From Thermoplasmatota archaeon (GTDB lineage: Archaea > Thermoplasmatota > Poseidoniia > Poseidoniales > Thalassarchaeaceae), in NCBI GenBank assembly GCA_030828405.1, contig JAURCP010000007.1, positions 1-64,000 of the forward strand: a stretch of DNA of 64,000 nucleotides, read 5' to 3'. Made by a program: the position numbers and the translations under genes. Shown here piece by piece: positions 34,623 to 43,330 of this stretch. Numbering within the stretch: position 1 is the first letter of the stretch; every line of letters begins with the position of its first letter. A model generated the notes under the pieces. That model did not search any database. It had not been told where the DNA came from and saw nothing but the letters and a program-made list of their open reading frames with translations.

Positions 34623-35408
34623 TCAAGACCAAGGATCTATCGCTACGATATGTTCGATTTTGATTGAGTTAGAGTTTTCATAATCTGCTTTGTCAGATGC
34701 TGATTTCAAGATTCTCCTCATCCATCCGAGCATCATCAGTTTCTCATATTTCTCTAATGAATTTTTAATGGAAGATAAGTCACCTTGCTGAATATTCTTT
34801 TGAAGATTATATTCTAAATCGGATGCATAATCATAGTAGAGAAGTAATAATTCTTCTACTGCATCATTATCTAATTTCTTACCTGATAATTGTTTCATGA
34901 GATTCTTGATATTTATAGGAGATAATGATTCTATTTTTTTAACATTTGAGACACTTACATTTTCAGAACTTTCATTTAATGATGTTTCAGTTTGTTGAAT
35001 ATTACCCGAAGAAGTCGTTTTTGAGGACATATGCCTAATTTTTATTGTACCTACTCTCTCATTATCAGCTTCTTCAGCAGCCAAAAGAAGAGAGTTTTTG
35101 AGATAGTTTTCAAGTATCTCATTTGCATTTACTACTGCTGCGGAACTTACTGATTCTACATTTTCAATCTCTTCTATCATTAGGCCTCTGGTTCGGCTAA
35201 ATCCAAGTCTAGTTCTATTTGGATCTGATAGGGTTTTCTTACCCGGCTCATTTAGCAAAGTTTCTTCTTCCATTTCTCGAGTGATTTGCTTAAGCCTTAG
35301 ATGTAACATCTCAACTAACTTCTCCTTTACTTCACCACTTATCCGGTGATCGATCCCCAAGCCTTTAGCAACTTCTGATACGTGACTGGGTGCCCACGGT
35401 TTAGCCAT
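34623..35408 (-). CDS. Protein with two to three histone-fold-like segments
   Basis: No recognised family. Reading against archaeal histones (P-I-AP-I-x-R-I-I-K then VSDDA then GRKTIKAEDI), residues 5-45 read PWAPSHVSEVAKGLGIDHRI then SGEVKEKLVEM; residues 85-127 read VESVSSAAVVNANEILENYL followed by TIKIRHM; residues 175-256 read GKKLDNDAVEELLLLYYDYA then SNSIKIEHIVAI. Each resembles helix 2/loop 2 of a histone fold (…IK-x-EDI). Linkers (residues 50-80, 130-160) are low-complexity Ser/Glu. It could package DNA, act in transcription (TAF-like) or be unrelated helical repeats. Cytoplasmic, no catalytic motif. Convergent with the 70-residue gene. Confidence 0.45.
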   Translation of the reverse strand: MAKPWAPSHVSEVAKGLGIDHRISGEVKEKLVEMLHLRLKQITREMEEETLLNEPGKKTLSDPNRTRLGFSRTRGLMIEEIENVESVSSAAVVNANEILENYLKNSLLLAAEEADNERVGTIKIRHMSSKTTSSGNIQQTETSLNESSENVSVSNVKKIESLSPINIKNLMKQLSGKKLDNDAVEELLLLYYDYASDLEYNLQKNIQQGDLSSIKNSLEKYEKLMMLGWMRRILKSASDKADYENSNSIKIEHIVAIDPWS

Positions 35409-35609
35409 AATTCACTTGAGTGTAGTAAAGGACTTGAATTATCAGTATAGGCAATTACGAATTTCGCTTGAAAATTGAATTATTATTATCTATAATACGC
35501 CGGTATGAAAAACTATCACGCCCTAGGATAGTTGATGGTTGTAGGTCGATTGTATATTTTTGCTCTCAATTCCCTTTCTCTTCTTCTTTCTTGGCGACGT
35601 TGTTTTCGT

Positions 35610-37073
35610 ATGATTCAAAGAACAATCAATGCTTTGGACTTTAGCGTTCTCAAAAAGCAAGAGACTTGGAAAGCTTTCTTGATTGGTATAGTACTATTTT
35701 GTATCATTGGCTTTGCATCTCTGACACTTTTTGGTTTATCTTCATCAATATATGGTGTTTCAGATGATATTGAGACTGTTCCAGATTTTGTAGCACCAAC
35801 CATGAACAGGACTGGAATAGATGATTCTCACAATATCGAAAATGGCACTCTACAACTATCCGATCTAAGAGGAAATGTAGTAATCTTAGATTTCATGGCA
35901 GTTGATTGTGCTAATTGTCACTATGTTCAGGAACATATAGAACAAAATATCGACGATTGGAGAGAACTTGAGGGCGAATATCCCGTAATTGTTGTTTCAG
36001 TAGGAACTTGGTATAGTCTGGAAACATTCGAACAAATTAATACCACTTTTGGCGATTCAGATTCGGATAAATTCATGAATTGGGTCGTAGTAAATGGTGG
36101 TTCTGAAACAGTGATTCTAGAAAATGGGACAATGGGTGATCTTGTAGAATATTACTCTGCTCAACTAATACCATTAGCTCTGGTAATTGACCATGAAGGA
36201 TATGTAGTAGCAAAAGAAAATACTGGGACGCCTTTAGATCGATGGAAGTCTTTCGATAATGCTATTGAGAAAGCAAATAATGGAGAAGCATCAGATTTAA
36301 GATTTGGAATCGAGAAAACAGATAGATCGACTTATGGAGTATTCATAATAGGTTTATTCCTAGGATTCTTAGTATACTTTAGTCCATGTGCCTTCCCGGT
36401 TTTACCTTCATACATTACTTACACTCTAAGTTTAGGGATGAGAGAAGAGGAACTCAGAAATAATGGTAAAATTGTAGGTAATATGCCTGGACCATTAGCA
36501 ATTGGTGGATATGCTGCCTTAGGGCAATTGACATTCTTTGCAATAGTTGGAATAATCATTTTTGGTCTATCTGAAATCTTTAATTTATCTGGTTATCTAC
36601 ATAAAATTGCTATTGCTATCGCCGTCCTATTAATTATTTTAGGCGCACTAATGCTTCTTGGTTGGACATCACATTTACTTTCAAAAGTACAGGATATTAT
36701 TGATAAGTATCAAACAAATGAAAATAGTGATGAAGTATTCACTCCTAGAAGAAATATGTACCTCTGGGGAATAGGTTACTCTGCAGCATCTGTGGATTGT
36801 ACAGCGGCTGCAGTTTTCCCATTCATTGGTTGGTTAGCGGTAGTAGGAAGAACTGAGTTCATTTTCGGACTTGTTGGGTTAATGATTTCTGTAAGTTTCC
36901 TAATGATTGCAGTTACTGCTCTAGTCAGTTTCGGACGTCAAGCGATGATTGGATATCTAAGAAGCTCTACAGGATTGATTAAAGCAATCGGTTCATGGAT
37001 GATGATGTTTGCAGGAATTGGATTATTTATCTACCTAACAGAACCAGAAATGGTTTCAACAATAGTTTTCTAG
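35610..37073 (+). CDS. Thioredoxin-like domain fused to CcdA/DsbD membrane domain
   Basis: An N-terminal membrane anchor (about residues 19-42) precedes a thioredoxin/TlpA-like domain with CxxC in AVDCANCHYV (outside the cell), then the CcdA membrane domain with its paired cysteines in YFSPCAFPVLPS and SAASVDCTAAAVFPF. Such fusions carry electrons from cytosolic thioredoxin across the membrane to reduce exported thiols, as in DsbD or cytochrome c maturation. The start is uncertain: ATG 35610 is used; the frame opens at TTG 35532. Neighbours give no specific cue. Confidence 0.82.
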   Translation: MIQRTINALDFSVLKKQETWKAFLIGIVLFCIIGFASLTLFGLSSSIYGVSDDIETVPDFVAPTMNRTGIDDSHNIENGTLQLSDLRGNVVILDFMAVDCANCHYVQEHIEQNIDDWRELEGEYPVIVVSVGTWYSLETFEQINTTFGDSDSDKFMNWVVVNGGSETVILENGTMGDLVEYYSAQLIPLALVIDHEGYVVAKENTGTPLDRWKSFDNAIEKANNGEASDLRFGIEKTDRSTYGVFIIGLFLGFLVYFSPCAFPVLPSYITYTLSLGMREEELRNNGKIVGNMPGPLAIGGYAALGQLTFFAIVGIIIFGLSEIFNLSGYLHKIAIAIAVLLIILGALMLLGWTSHLLSKVQDIIDKYQTNENSDEVFTPRRNMYLWGIGYSAASVDCTAAAVFPFIGWLAVVGRTEFIFGLVGLMISVSFLMIAVTALVSFGRQAMIGYLRSSTGLIKAIGSWMMMFAGIGLFIYLTEPEMVSTIVF

Positions 37074-37076
37074 AAA

Positions 37077-37574
37077 TTACTGGAAGATAATTTCTTGTTT
37101 TCTTTTTTTATCTCTGCGATTTAGTAAGAGAATACCAATAAAAATACCAATAATACCTGAACAACAAACAGGTAGTGAGCATAAAGTGGTGAAAATAATA
37201 CTTGCATCTGCAAGATCATTTACAATAATTATTTCATTATTTGATTCAACCTGTAAATTTTTTGATACATCTGGATTAAGATAACCAATGTATCTCCAAT
37301 CCCCATCTACATAACTAGAATCACAATCCTCAAAGAAATATTCCCATTCATCATCATGGATACTCACTGCAGTTTCAGAACAACTGTAAGTATCACTGAC
37401 ATAAACCGAATATGTGTCATGATATCGTACGAATACCTCGCCGCTATCTCCTCTGAATATTGATTCTTCAGATATGTCTCTATCTAAAATTAAACTTCCA
37501 GCTATAAAAATGATAAATGAGAGAATAATCAAGAAAGTAGAAACTGCAATCGTTAAGATCGCTCCCTTCTTCAT
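37077..37574 (-). CDS. Two-helix membrane protein of unknown function
   Basis: Residues 8-31 (ILTIAVSTFLIILSFIIFIA) and about 127-153 (SIIFTTLCSLPVCCSGIIG) are membrane helices with an acidic, cysteine-containing loop between them, so the loop (residues 32-125, with CSETAVS and FEDCDSS) probably lies outside. It ends in a short basic tail. No family recognised. Convergent with the thioredoxin-CcdA gene. Confidence 0.5.
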   Translation of the reverse strand: MKKGAILTIAVSTFLIILSFIIFIAGSLILDRDISEESIFRGDSGEVFVRYHDTYSVYVSDTYSCSETAVSIHDDEWEYFFEDCDSSYVDGDWRYIGYLNPDVSKNLQVESNNEIIIVNDLADASIIFTTLCSLPVCCSGIIGIFIGILLLNRRDKKRKQEIIFQ

Positions 37575-37624
37575 GATACTTGTTTCAAGACTTTACTTAG
37601 TAAGTTATTCAGTAGATGATAGAT

Positions 37625-38671
37625 TTACAGTTGAACTTCCACGGAATCTCTATGAGTTTGTATATTCATTAAAATTTCAGCCATATTAATCGAATAAGCA
37701 CATATTCTTCTGAGAGATTCGGATACTCGATCTAAGAATAAAGCATCTTTAATAGCAATATCGCTAGCTCTTAGTTCTTCTTCGTATTGAATAAGTTCTT
37801 TTTGAGCTAAGATTAAATTTGATTTTGCAATATGTACTTCAGAAATATCTCTCTTTTTGATATTAGAAACTAATAATTTCATTGATTGTTGCCAAATTGG
37901 AATTAAGGAAACTGGCATTGATGACAAATTCAAAGACTCGGGGATTGTATGATTTTGGGCTAGGTCGCATAATGCATAACTATGATCACCCATTCTTTCC
38001 AATGTCCTAACCAACTTACATAATTCGGACGCCTCCCATCTTGAAGTTCCGAGAGAATCTTCTATGCTAGCAGATTCGAGAATTTGACCTACTTGCCTCT
38101 CAAGTAACAGCCTTAATGCATCTACTTCATTCTCTCTGTCGCTAGAGTCATCAAGAATTTCTAGATTATCACCGGTAAGTACCTCTGAAAAGTCTCTTAC
38201 TTGTTTCGATATAAGTAAATACATCCGGTTAATACTAGAATGTAATGGCATTTCTGAAGGATTTAGTAAACTAATCATTTCGAGCATGTTGCCTTGATCA
38301 TTAGTAATCTCAAGGCCACGAGTAGAACGAACAAAATCACGAAAAACTTTGCTTTGAATACGGGAAAAATCATTATTTGAGGATATTTTGATTTTATCAG
38401 CACCAGATAAATATGCAGCAATAAGATGATCAAAAATCATATGATCAGGTATAATCTCACAATCAATCTTTACTTCCCTTTTTCTAAGTAAGTTTGAGGT
38501 GTCGGCAATTACTCTAAGGGCTCCTGAGGGTCTCCATTCAATCCTAATCTCATCTTTAGCTTCTAAACCATGCTCTACAATCCATTTTTTAGGAAGACTA
38601 ACGGTATATGTTGAACCTCCAGTTAGTTGAATTTTCCTAACTTCAGAACTCTTGTCTGTCTTTGAATACAT
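37625..38671 (-). CDS. AbrB-PhoU phosphate regulator
   Basis: The N-terminal 55 residues are a SpoVT/AbrB DNA-binding domain (RKIQLTGGSTYTVSLPKKW), followed by two PhoU-like helical bundles (LVRTLERMGDHSYALCDLAQ). This archaeal architecture couples phosphate status to transcription. It is divergent from the PiT-DUF47 transporter across 121 bp containing three dyads, so it probably binds there and regulates itself and the transporter. ATG 38671 is used; the frame continues to a TTG at 38686. No sensor kinase is nearby. Confidence 0.85.
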   Translation of the reverse strand: MYSKTDKSSEVRKIQLTGGSTYTVSLPKKWIVEHGLEAKDEIRIEWRPSGALRVIADTSNLLRKREVKIDCEIIPDHMIFDHLIAAYLSGADKIKISSNNDFSRIQSKVFRDFVRSTRGLEITNDQGNMLEMISLLNPSEMPLHSSINRMYLLISKQVRDFSEVLTGDNLEILDDSSDRENEVDALRLLLERQVGQILESASIEDSLGTSRWEASELCKLVRTLERMGDHSYALCDLAQNHTIPESLNLSSMPVSLIPIWQQSMKLLVSNIKKRDISEVHIAKSNLILAQKELIQYEEELRASDIAIKDALFLDRVSESLRRICAYSINMAEILMNIQTHRDSVEVQL

Positions 38672-38690
38672 AATATGACGACTCAATAGA

Positions 38691-38759
38691 ACTATATATA
38701 ATTATAGATAGTCCGCAGTAATGCTTTTTTATTACTAACTATATAGATTATATAATCTA
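38691..38759. promoter_or_regulatory. Three dyad elements between phosphate regulator and PiT transporter
   Basis: Seen directly: (a) 38691-38712, a 22-bp near-palindrome ACTATATATAATTATAGATA plus GT, one mismatched pair, perfect core TATAATTATA at 38697-38706; (b) 38717-38736, inverted repeat AGTAAT/ATTACT with an 8-nt loop; (c) 38744-38759, perfect 16-bp palindrome TAGATTATATAATCTA. (a) lies about 20 bp ahead of the regulator start, (c) 33 bp ahead of the transporter start. They overlap the likely TATA regions. Binding by the AbrB-PhoU protein is inferred; the sequence is AT-rich, so chance dyads are possible. Confidence 0.5.
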
Positions 38760-38792
38760 AAATTGATAAACCAAGTATTAGTCGGAAATGAC

Positions 38793-40922
38793 ATGGAACC
38801 GATTATGACCGTCGTCCTTATGCTAGCAATTGTTGTTTGTGCCTACATGGCATGGAACATAGGTGCCAATGATGTTGCCAATGCAATGGGGACCTCTGTA
38901 GGTTCCAGAGCCTTGACATTGAGACAGGCAGTTATTATTGCTGCTGTGTTCGAATTCTGCGGAGCTTTCTTTGCAGGTGATGCAGTTACAGATACTGTCA
39001 GAAAGGGTATTCTAAATATCGACCTCGCAGATGAAACTCTAGTTACAGATGCATTTGCTAATGATTTGATGTTCGGATTCATTGCGGCAATGATGGCAGC
39101 AGCAGTTTGGTTGACAATTGCGACTCGATTCGGATTGCCAGTTTCAACAACGCATTCAATAATTGGTGGAATAGTTGGTGTAGGATTAGTTCTGGAAGTA
39201 CAACATAATGCTTCACTAATAGATTGGGAAGTTGTGAGAAAAGTAGTCATGTCATGGGTAGCAAGCCCACTAATGGGTGGTATTCTTGCATTCATCACAT
39301 TCTTCATTGTCCGTGCGAGTATTCTTGAAGCAGATGACCCAATTGCGAGATCTAGATGGTTAGCGCCGATTCTTGCCTTGCCTACATTCTTCACATTAGG
39401 TCTAGCATTACAATTTAAGGCACTAAAAGGATTCATTTCAAGAGCAGCTTCAGAAGGATGGATTGATGATAAGAACGACTGGTTGCCAGTGAAAGAGAAT
39501 GGAGTTTTCGACCCATTCGCAGAAAATGCTTGGTTCCCTATAAATTCTCTAATTGTAGCATTTATCATTGGATGTATTGCATCTATGATACTTTGGTATG
39601 TTCTGAGAGACTATGATTTCAAGAAGCAAGGAGAAGGGTTCCAAGGTGTAGAGAAAATTTTCGTTTGGCTACAGATAATCACTGCAGCATATGTTGCATT
39701 CGCTCATGGTGCTAATGACAGATCTAATGCGATTGGACCGATGGCTGCCGTTTACGACATCCTATCTAGTGGTGGGGATTTAGCAGCTAAGGTAGATGTT
39801 CCACTTTGGTTGGTGCTACTTGGTTCCGTAGGTATTGCTGTTGGTGTAGTAACATGGGGATGGAGAGTAATGGAAACAATTGGTACGAAAATTACCGATA
39901 TTACACCAACAAGAGGATTCGCTGCAGAGTTTGGAGCGGCAACTACAATCCTGATTTTCTCAATGCCATTCCTGGCAGTGCCTGTATCAACTACTCACAC
40001 ACTGGTTGGGTCGGTAGTAGGAGTCGGTTTGGCTGGAGGTGCAAAGAATGTGGATTTCAAAGTGTTTGGTAAGATTGCAGCATCATGGGTAGCAAGCCTC
40101 CCAGCAGCAGGTTTTGGTTCAGTAACACTCTATGTTGCCATGGGCTCAGATCCATTGAAATTAATTGTAGTACTTCCTATCTCATTCTTATTAGTAGGAT
40201 ATGTCATGTGGAAAACTAGTGGCGATGAAATATTTGTTGAAGATGCATTAGCAGATGCTGGTGCAGACGGTGGAAAATATGACCCTACAGTTTTCGAATT
40301 ATTCCACACTCATGCTGAGGCTGTAGAGGAAACCGTTGACCACATGTTAAATGCTGTGAAAAAGAGCGCAGCAGGAGAAGATGCATCTGAAGAAATCAAT
40401 GCGACAATTGAGGCTGAGCTAAGAGCCGATGATATCAAGAATGCATTGAGAGAGAAGGTTAGCAGTAAAGGCTGGAAGCTATTAATCGACAGTGATGAGT
40501 TCCTATACATGCTCGGGAGGCAAGATAGGATAGCAGATTATGCACAAAATGTTGCTGAACAACTGTCTTTCAGAGAACTTTACAATAATGAAGAAGCAAG
40601 AAAAATGATAATCGAGATGGCTGAGGCAGTAAAAAAGACTGCAGCAGTTTACGAAGATACCGTTTTACACCTAAGAGATCTAACACTTTCTGGAAATACC
40701 AAGAAGGGAAGAACTGAGTTAAGAGAACTGATTCATCAAGTAAACCTTGCAGAACATGAGGCAGACTTAGTTGAAAGTCGTGCAGCAGGATTTGTATTTA
40801 GAGAGGGAGTTGATGATCCTCTTGCAGCGGTACATATGTACAGAGTATTGCAGAGACTTGATGATGTTGCTAACTCTTGTGAAGATGCAGCTAATGCATT
40901 CTTACCAATAGTTTACAATTAG
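38793..40922 (+). CDS. PiT-family phosphate transporter fused to a PhoU-like DUF47 domain
   Basis: The first 480 residues are a PiT inorganic phosphate symporter with the paired repeats GANDVANAMGTSVGS and GANDRSNAIGPMA and the STTHS/STTHT loops. The last 210 residues are a DUF47/PhoU-like helical domain (LGRQDRIADYAQNVAEQL, EHEADLVESRA, VLQRLDDVANSCEDAANA). In most organisms DUF47 is a separate gene beside pit; here it is fused, so regulation is built in. ATG 38793 is chosen over the TTG at 38763. Divergent from the AbrB-PhoU gene. Confidence 0.92.
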   Translation: MEPIMTVVLMLAIVVCAYMAWNIGANDVANAMGTSVGSRALTLRQAVIIAAVFEFCGAFFAGDAVTDTVRKGILNIDLADETLVTDAFANDLMFGFIAAMMAAAVWLTIATRFGLPVSTTHSIIGGIVGVGLVLEVQHNASLIDWEVVRKVVMSWVASPLMGGILAFITFFIVRASILEADDPIARSRWLAPILALPTFFTLGLALQFKALKGFISRAASEGWIDDKNDWLPVKENGVFDPFAENAWFPINSLIVAFIIGCIASMILWYVLRDYDFKKQGEGFQGVEKIFVWLQIITAAYVAFAHGANDRSNAIGPMAAVYDILSSGGDLAAKVDVPLWLVLLGSVGIAVGVVTWGWRVMETIGTKITDITPTRGFAAEFGAATTILIFSMPFLAVPVSTTHTLVGSVVGVGLAGGAKNVDFKVFGKIAASWVASLPAAGFGSVTLYVAMGSDPLKLIVVLPISFLLVGYVMWKTSGDEIFVEDALADAGADGGKYDPTVFELFHTHAEAVEETVDHMLNAVKKSAAGEDASEEINATIEAELRADDIKNALREKVSSKGWKLLIDSDEFLYMLGRQDRIADYAQNVAEQLSFRELYNNEEARKMIIEMAEAVKKTAAVYEDTVLHLRDLTLSGNTKKGRTELRELIHQVNLAEHEADLVESRAAGFVFREGVDDPLAAVHMYRVLQRLDDVANSCEDAANAFLPIVYN

Positions 40923-41707
40923 TTAGACCAACCAACTTCTTCCAGTATAGAATCGGCATCACTAGATCGTATTTTATCGAGTGTAGGTTGGAAAAATCTC
41001 CAAGCGAAATATCCTACGAACATACCAGAAAACAAATCGAACATATAGTGTTGTTTGGTTGTGAGTATACTAATACACAGTAGGACCCATTCAACCCACA
41101 AAAGTATCTTGAATGGTTTCGCCCAATTAGTTTCTGAATAGTTGTGATTTAACCAATGAGTAATCATTCTTGCAAGGCAATATGAGTGAACAATATGGAG
41201 ACTTGGCCACGCATTCCAAGGCTTGTCAGAAGTATGTATAAACTCAAAGAGAATTGTCTCTAGACCATTCATAGAATCCCAATCAATTTGATTTCTCATG
41301 TCAACTTCTGCTGGAAATAATAAGAAAATCATTACACAAAATAGGGTGGCTAGAATTAGCATTTGCATTGCTGATATTAACTCCAAACGACCTTTGTCGT
41401 CCTTAGGAGTCAGAATCAAAGTTGTAGGATAAAATAAGTACAATGCAGCGTACGGAATTATCATCCAATTAATCACAGGAACAGAACGATCGTATGAAAT
41501 CTCGGGAAATACTGAGAATGCGTCTTCAAGATAGAAATGTGCGATATTATTAGAGCCAAAGTATGGCACTGCAATGAATATTAGGCCGAAAACAAATACT
41601 TCGAGAGGGAACCAATTGCCATTGAGTACTTCTCTTCGCTCCCAAGAACCTCTCCAGAATCTTTTCCAAGGCATTGTTAATCTAGATATGATTGAATCAT
41701 TATCCAT
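40919..41707 (-). CDS. PAP2-superfamily membrane phosphatase or phosphotransferase
   Basis: A 262-residue protein with about six membrane helices. The PAP2 signature is visible as AWPSLHIVHSY (His in the second motif) and TKQHYMFDLFSGMFVGY (the third motif); the first motif is not obvious. The layout resembles Aur1/Ipt1-type inositol phosphotransferases and lipid phosphatases. A likely role is dephosphorylation or headgroup transfer of isoprenoid lipids. The 3' end overlaps the PiT gene by 4 bp. Confidence 0.75.
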   Translation of the reverse strand: MDNDSIISRLTMPWKRFWRGSWERREVLNGNWFPLEVFVFGLIFIAVPYFGSNNIAHFYLEDAFSVFPEISYDRSVPVINWMIIPYAALYLFYPTTLILTPKDDKGRLELISAMQMLILATLFCVMIFLLFPAEVDMRNQIDWDSMNGLETILFEFIHTSDKPWNAWPSLHIVHSYCLARMITHWLNHNYSETNWAKPFKILLWVEWVLLCISILTTKQHYMFDLFSGMFVGYFAWRFFQPTLDKIRSSDADSILEEVGWSN

Positions 41708-41763
41708 GTAGATTACTCGTCAGGTAAAGCATTTGAAGTTAACACTGGACAAGTATTGAGAAA

Positions 41764-43215
41764 TTATTCTTCATCAGGCATAATATAAGATACTAAAATA
41801 GTCACTAAAGAGGATCCTAGTAATGCACTTAAGAAAACTTCCAGATTAGCTAAACCAGCATCATTAGTAGGTGAAAAAAGATAATCGATTCCTGCTGAAA
41901 AGTCTTCAGTCAATGTACCATATATCACGACTGAGAGGAGCCCAGAAAATGCACCAAATAGAGACCCCTTTGATGAAACTCTATCCCAAAGAGTCAGTAA
42001 AACTGGCCCCACGGTTGCAGCAGCATACAAATCGGCTCTTAGGAAAATCTCGAAAACACCGCCACTATCTAGTGTAAAACCAGCAATTGTAGGCCCTGTT
42101 GCCAGATAAATAGCTAATGGAATCATGGCGACTGTTAGATATTTAGCCGCATTAAGACTAATTTTGTCATCACATATGTCTCTAGATATTGAAGCAATAA
42201 TTGCGTTTTGCAAAGTATCAGCACTAGAACATACCAATGCAATAGATAGTATTACGAATGCTACCACAAAAAACAAGCCTATTTCTTCAATCAAATAAAA
42301 GAAAGAGACGGAAGGGTCACTGACAGCACCCTGTCCTGCAACAGAAGTTCCAAGGAAACCCATTATGAATATCAATGGGAACACTATCAGAGAAGCAGTT
42401 ATAGCCGCTTTTTTCAACGATTTTTCATCTTCACTAGCCCAAGCTCTTTGCCAGTTACCTTGAGAAAACATTTCTGCAGCCGTAATTGCTACAACAAGTG
42501 CCAACCCAGATTTAAAAGTTGAAGTATCACTAATACTACCATGATACCAATCCCATTCTATATCTTCTGGAGTATACGATTTAGCATCGGAAATTAAACT
42601 GTTAATATCTCCAATAAATAGTATTACTAGTAAAGAAGATATCAAAAACATGATTGCCCATGCTTGGATTTTATCGGTTTCAAGAGAGGCAGGAAGACCC
42701 CCGTAAGCAGTATATCCCGCAGTGACCACACCAACTGCAACCATTGGTACTAAAGGATCCATACCGACTAAGATTTCCATGACTTTACCAATAGCAGTGA
42801 ATTCCGCAAAAAGAAAAGTAAACATATACAGTATAGAAATTAAACCAACATAAATCTGCATAGGTCTACCTGCACGAGATTTAGCATAATCAGCAAGAGT
42901 GACCCCCTCGGGTAATCTCTCTCTAACCATAGGTCCGACATATGCAAGTAAAAGGAAAGGAGTTGATGCAGAAAGAGCATACCCAAAAACGTCCCAAAAG
43001 CCACCATAATAACCAACCTCAGAAGGGGCTAATAGAACCCAAATACCCATTCCCGAAGCAAAAAGACTCAGAGTAATACTAAGAGTATTTTGAGTACCTC
43101 TGGCAGATAGATAATCATCACTATTAATTTCTTTATTGGCTACCGAATGATATGCAATATATCCAAAAAATCCTAGAGTAGCAAGCATCAATCCGTAAGC
43201 AATATTGTTATCCAT
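41764..43215 (-). CDS. Sodium:solute symporter (SSS) under TPP riboswitch, probable thiamin or precursor transporter
   Basis: A 483-residue protein with about 13 membrane helices in the LeuT/SSS arrangement, starting MDNNIAYGLMLATLGFFGY; ASGMGIWVLLAPSEVGYYG and GGLPASLETDKIQAW are SSS-typical tracts. SSS members carry sugars, proline, pantothenate and others. The gene directly behind is P5C dehydrogenase, so proline uptake (PutP) is an alternative. However a TPP riboswitch sits immediately in front of this gene (43223-43302). SSS transporters under TPP riboswitches are known in other prokaryotes (ThiV-type, from memory). Thiamin, HMP or thiazole uptake is therefore preferred. Confidence 0.82.
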   Translation of the reverse strand: MDNNIAYGLMLATLGFFGYIAYHSVANKEINSDDYLSARGTQNTLSITLSLFASGMGIWVLLAPSEVGYYGGFWDVFGYALSASTPFLLLAYVGPMVRERLPEGVTLADYAKSRAGRPMQIYVGLISILYMFTFLFAEFTAIGKVMEILVGMDPLVPMVAVGVVTAGYTAYGGLPASLETDKIQAWAIMFLISSLLVILFIGDINSLISDAKSYTPEDIEWDWYHGSISDTSTFKSGLALVVAITAAEMFSQGNWQRAWASEDEKSLKKAAITASLIVFPLIFIMGFLGTSVAGQGAVSDPSVSFFYLIEEIGLFFVVAFVILSIALVCSSADTLQNAIIASISRDICDDKISLNAAKYLTVAMIPLAIYLATGPTIAGFTLDSGGVFEIFLRADLYAAATVGPVLLTLWDRVSSKGSLFGAFSGLLSVVIYGTLTEDFSAGIDYLFSPTNDAGLANLEVFLSALLGSSLVTILVSYIMPDEE

Positions 43216-43222
43216 TTTTTAT

Positions 43223-43302
43223 TCCTCCGCTGGTATTATCCAGATCAGGTCAAAGGGTCGTTACTTTCGTAACCTCTCAGCAAAAGCTCCCCATCATGAG
43301 GA
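43223..43302 (-). promoter_or_regulatory. TPP (THI-box) riboswitch
   Basis: Read on the minus strand, all conserved parts are present in order: GGGGAGC, TTTT, GCTGAGA, a hairpin GTTAC-GAAA-GTAAC, ACCC, then ACCTGATCTGGATAATACCA and GCGGAGGA. The core ACCTGATCTGG and CTGG/CCAG stem are the TPP signature. The GGAGG (43224-43228) is both the end of the aptamer and, 8-9 nt ahead of the ATG at 43215, the Shine-Dalgarno. TCCTC at 43298-43302 could pair with it as P1. This implies translational switching off by TPP. Confidence 0.93.
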
Positions 43303-43330
43303 CTGAGATGAGGCTATTGAATATATTCCC

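Noticed and set aside
38843-39568. 241-codon frame on the minus strand inside the PiT gene
   Set aside because: It is the antisense shadow of a strongly conserved transporter; no start context or family similarity.
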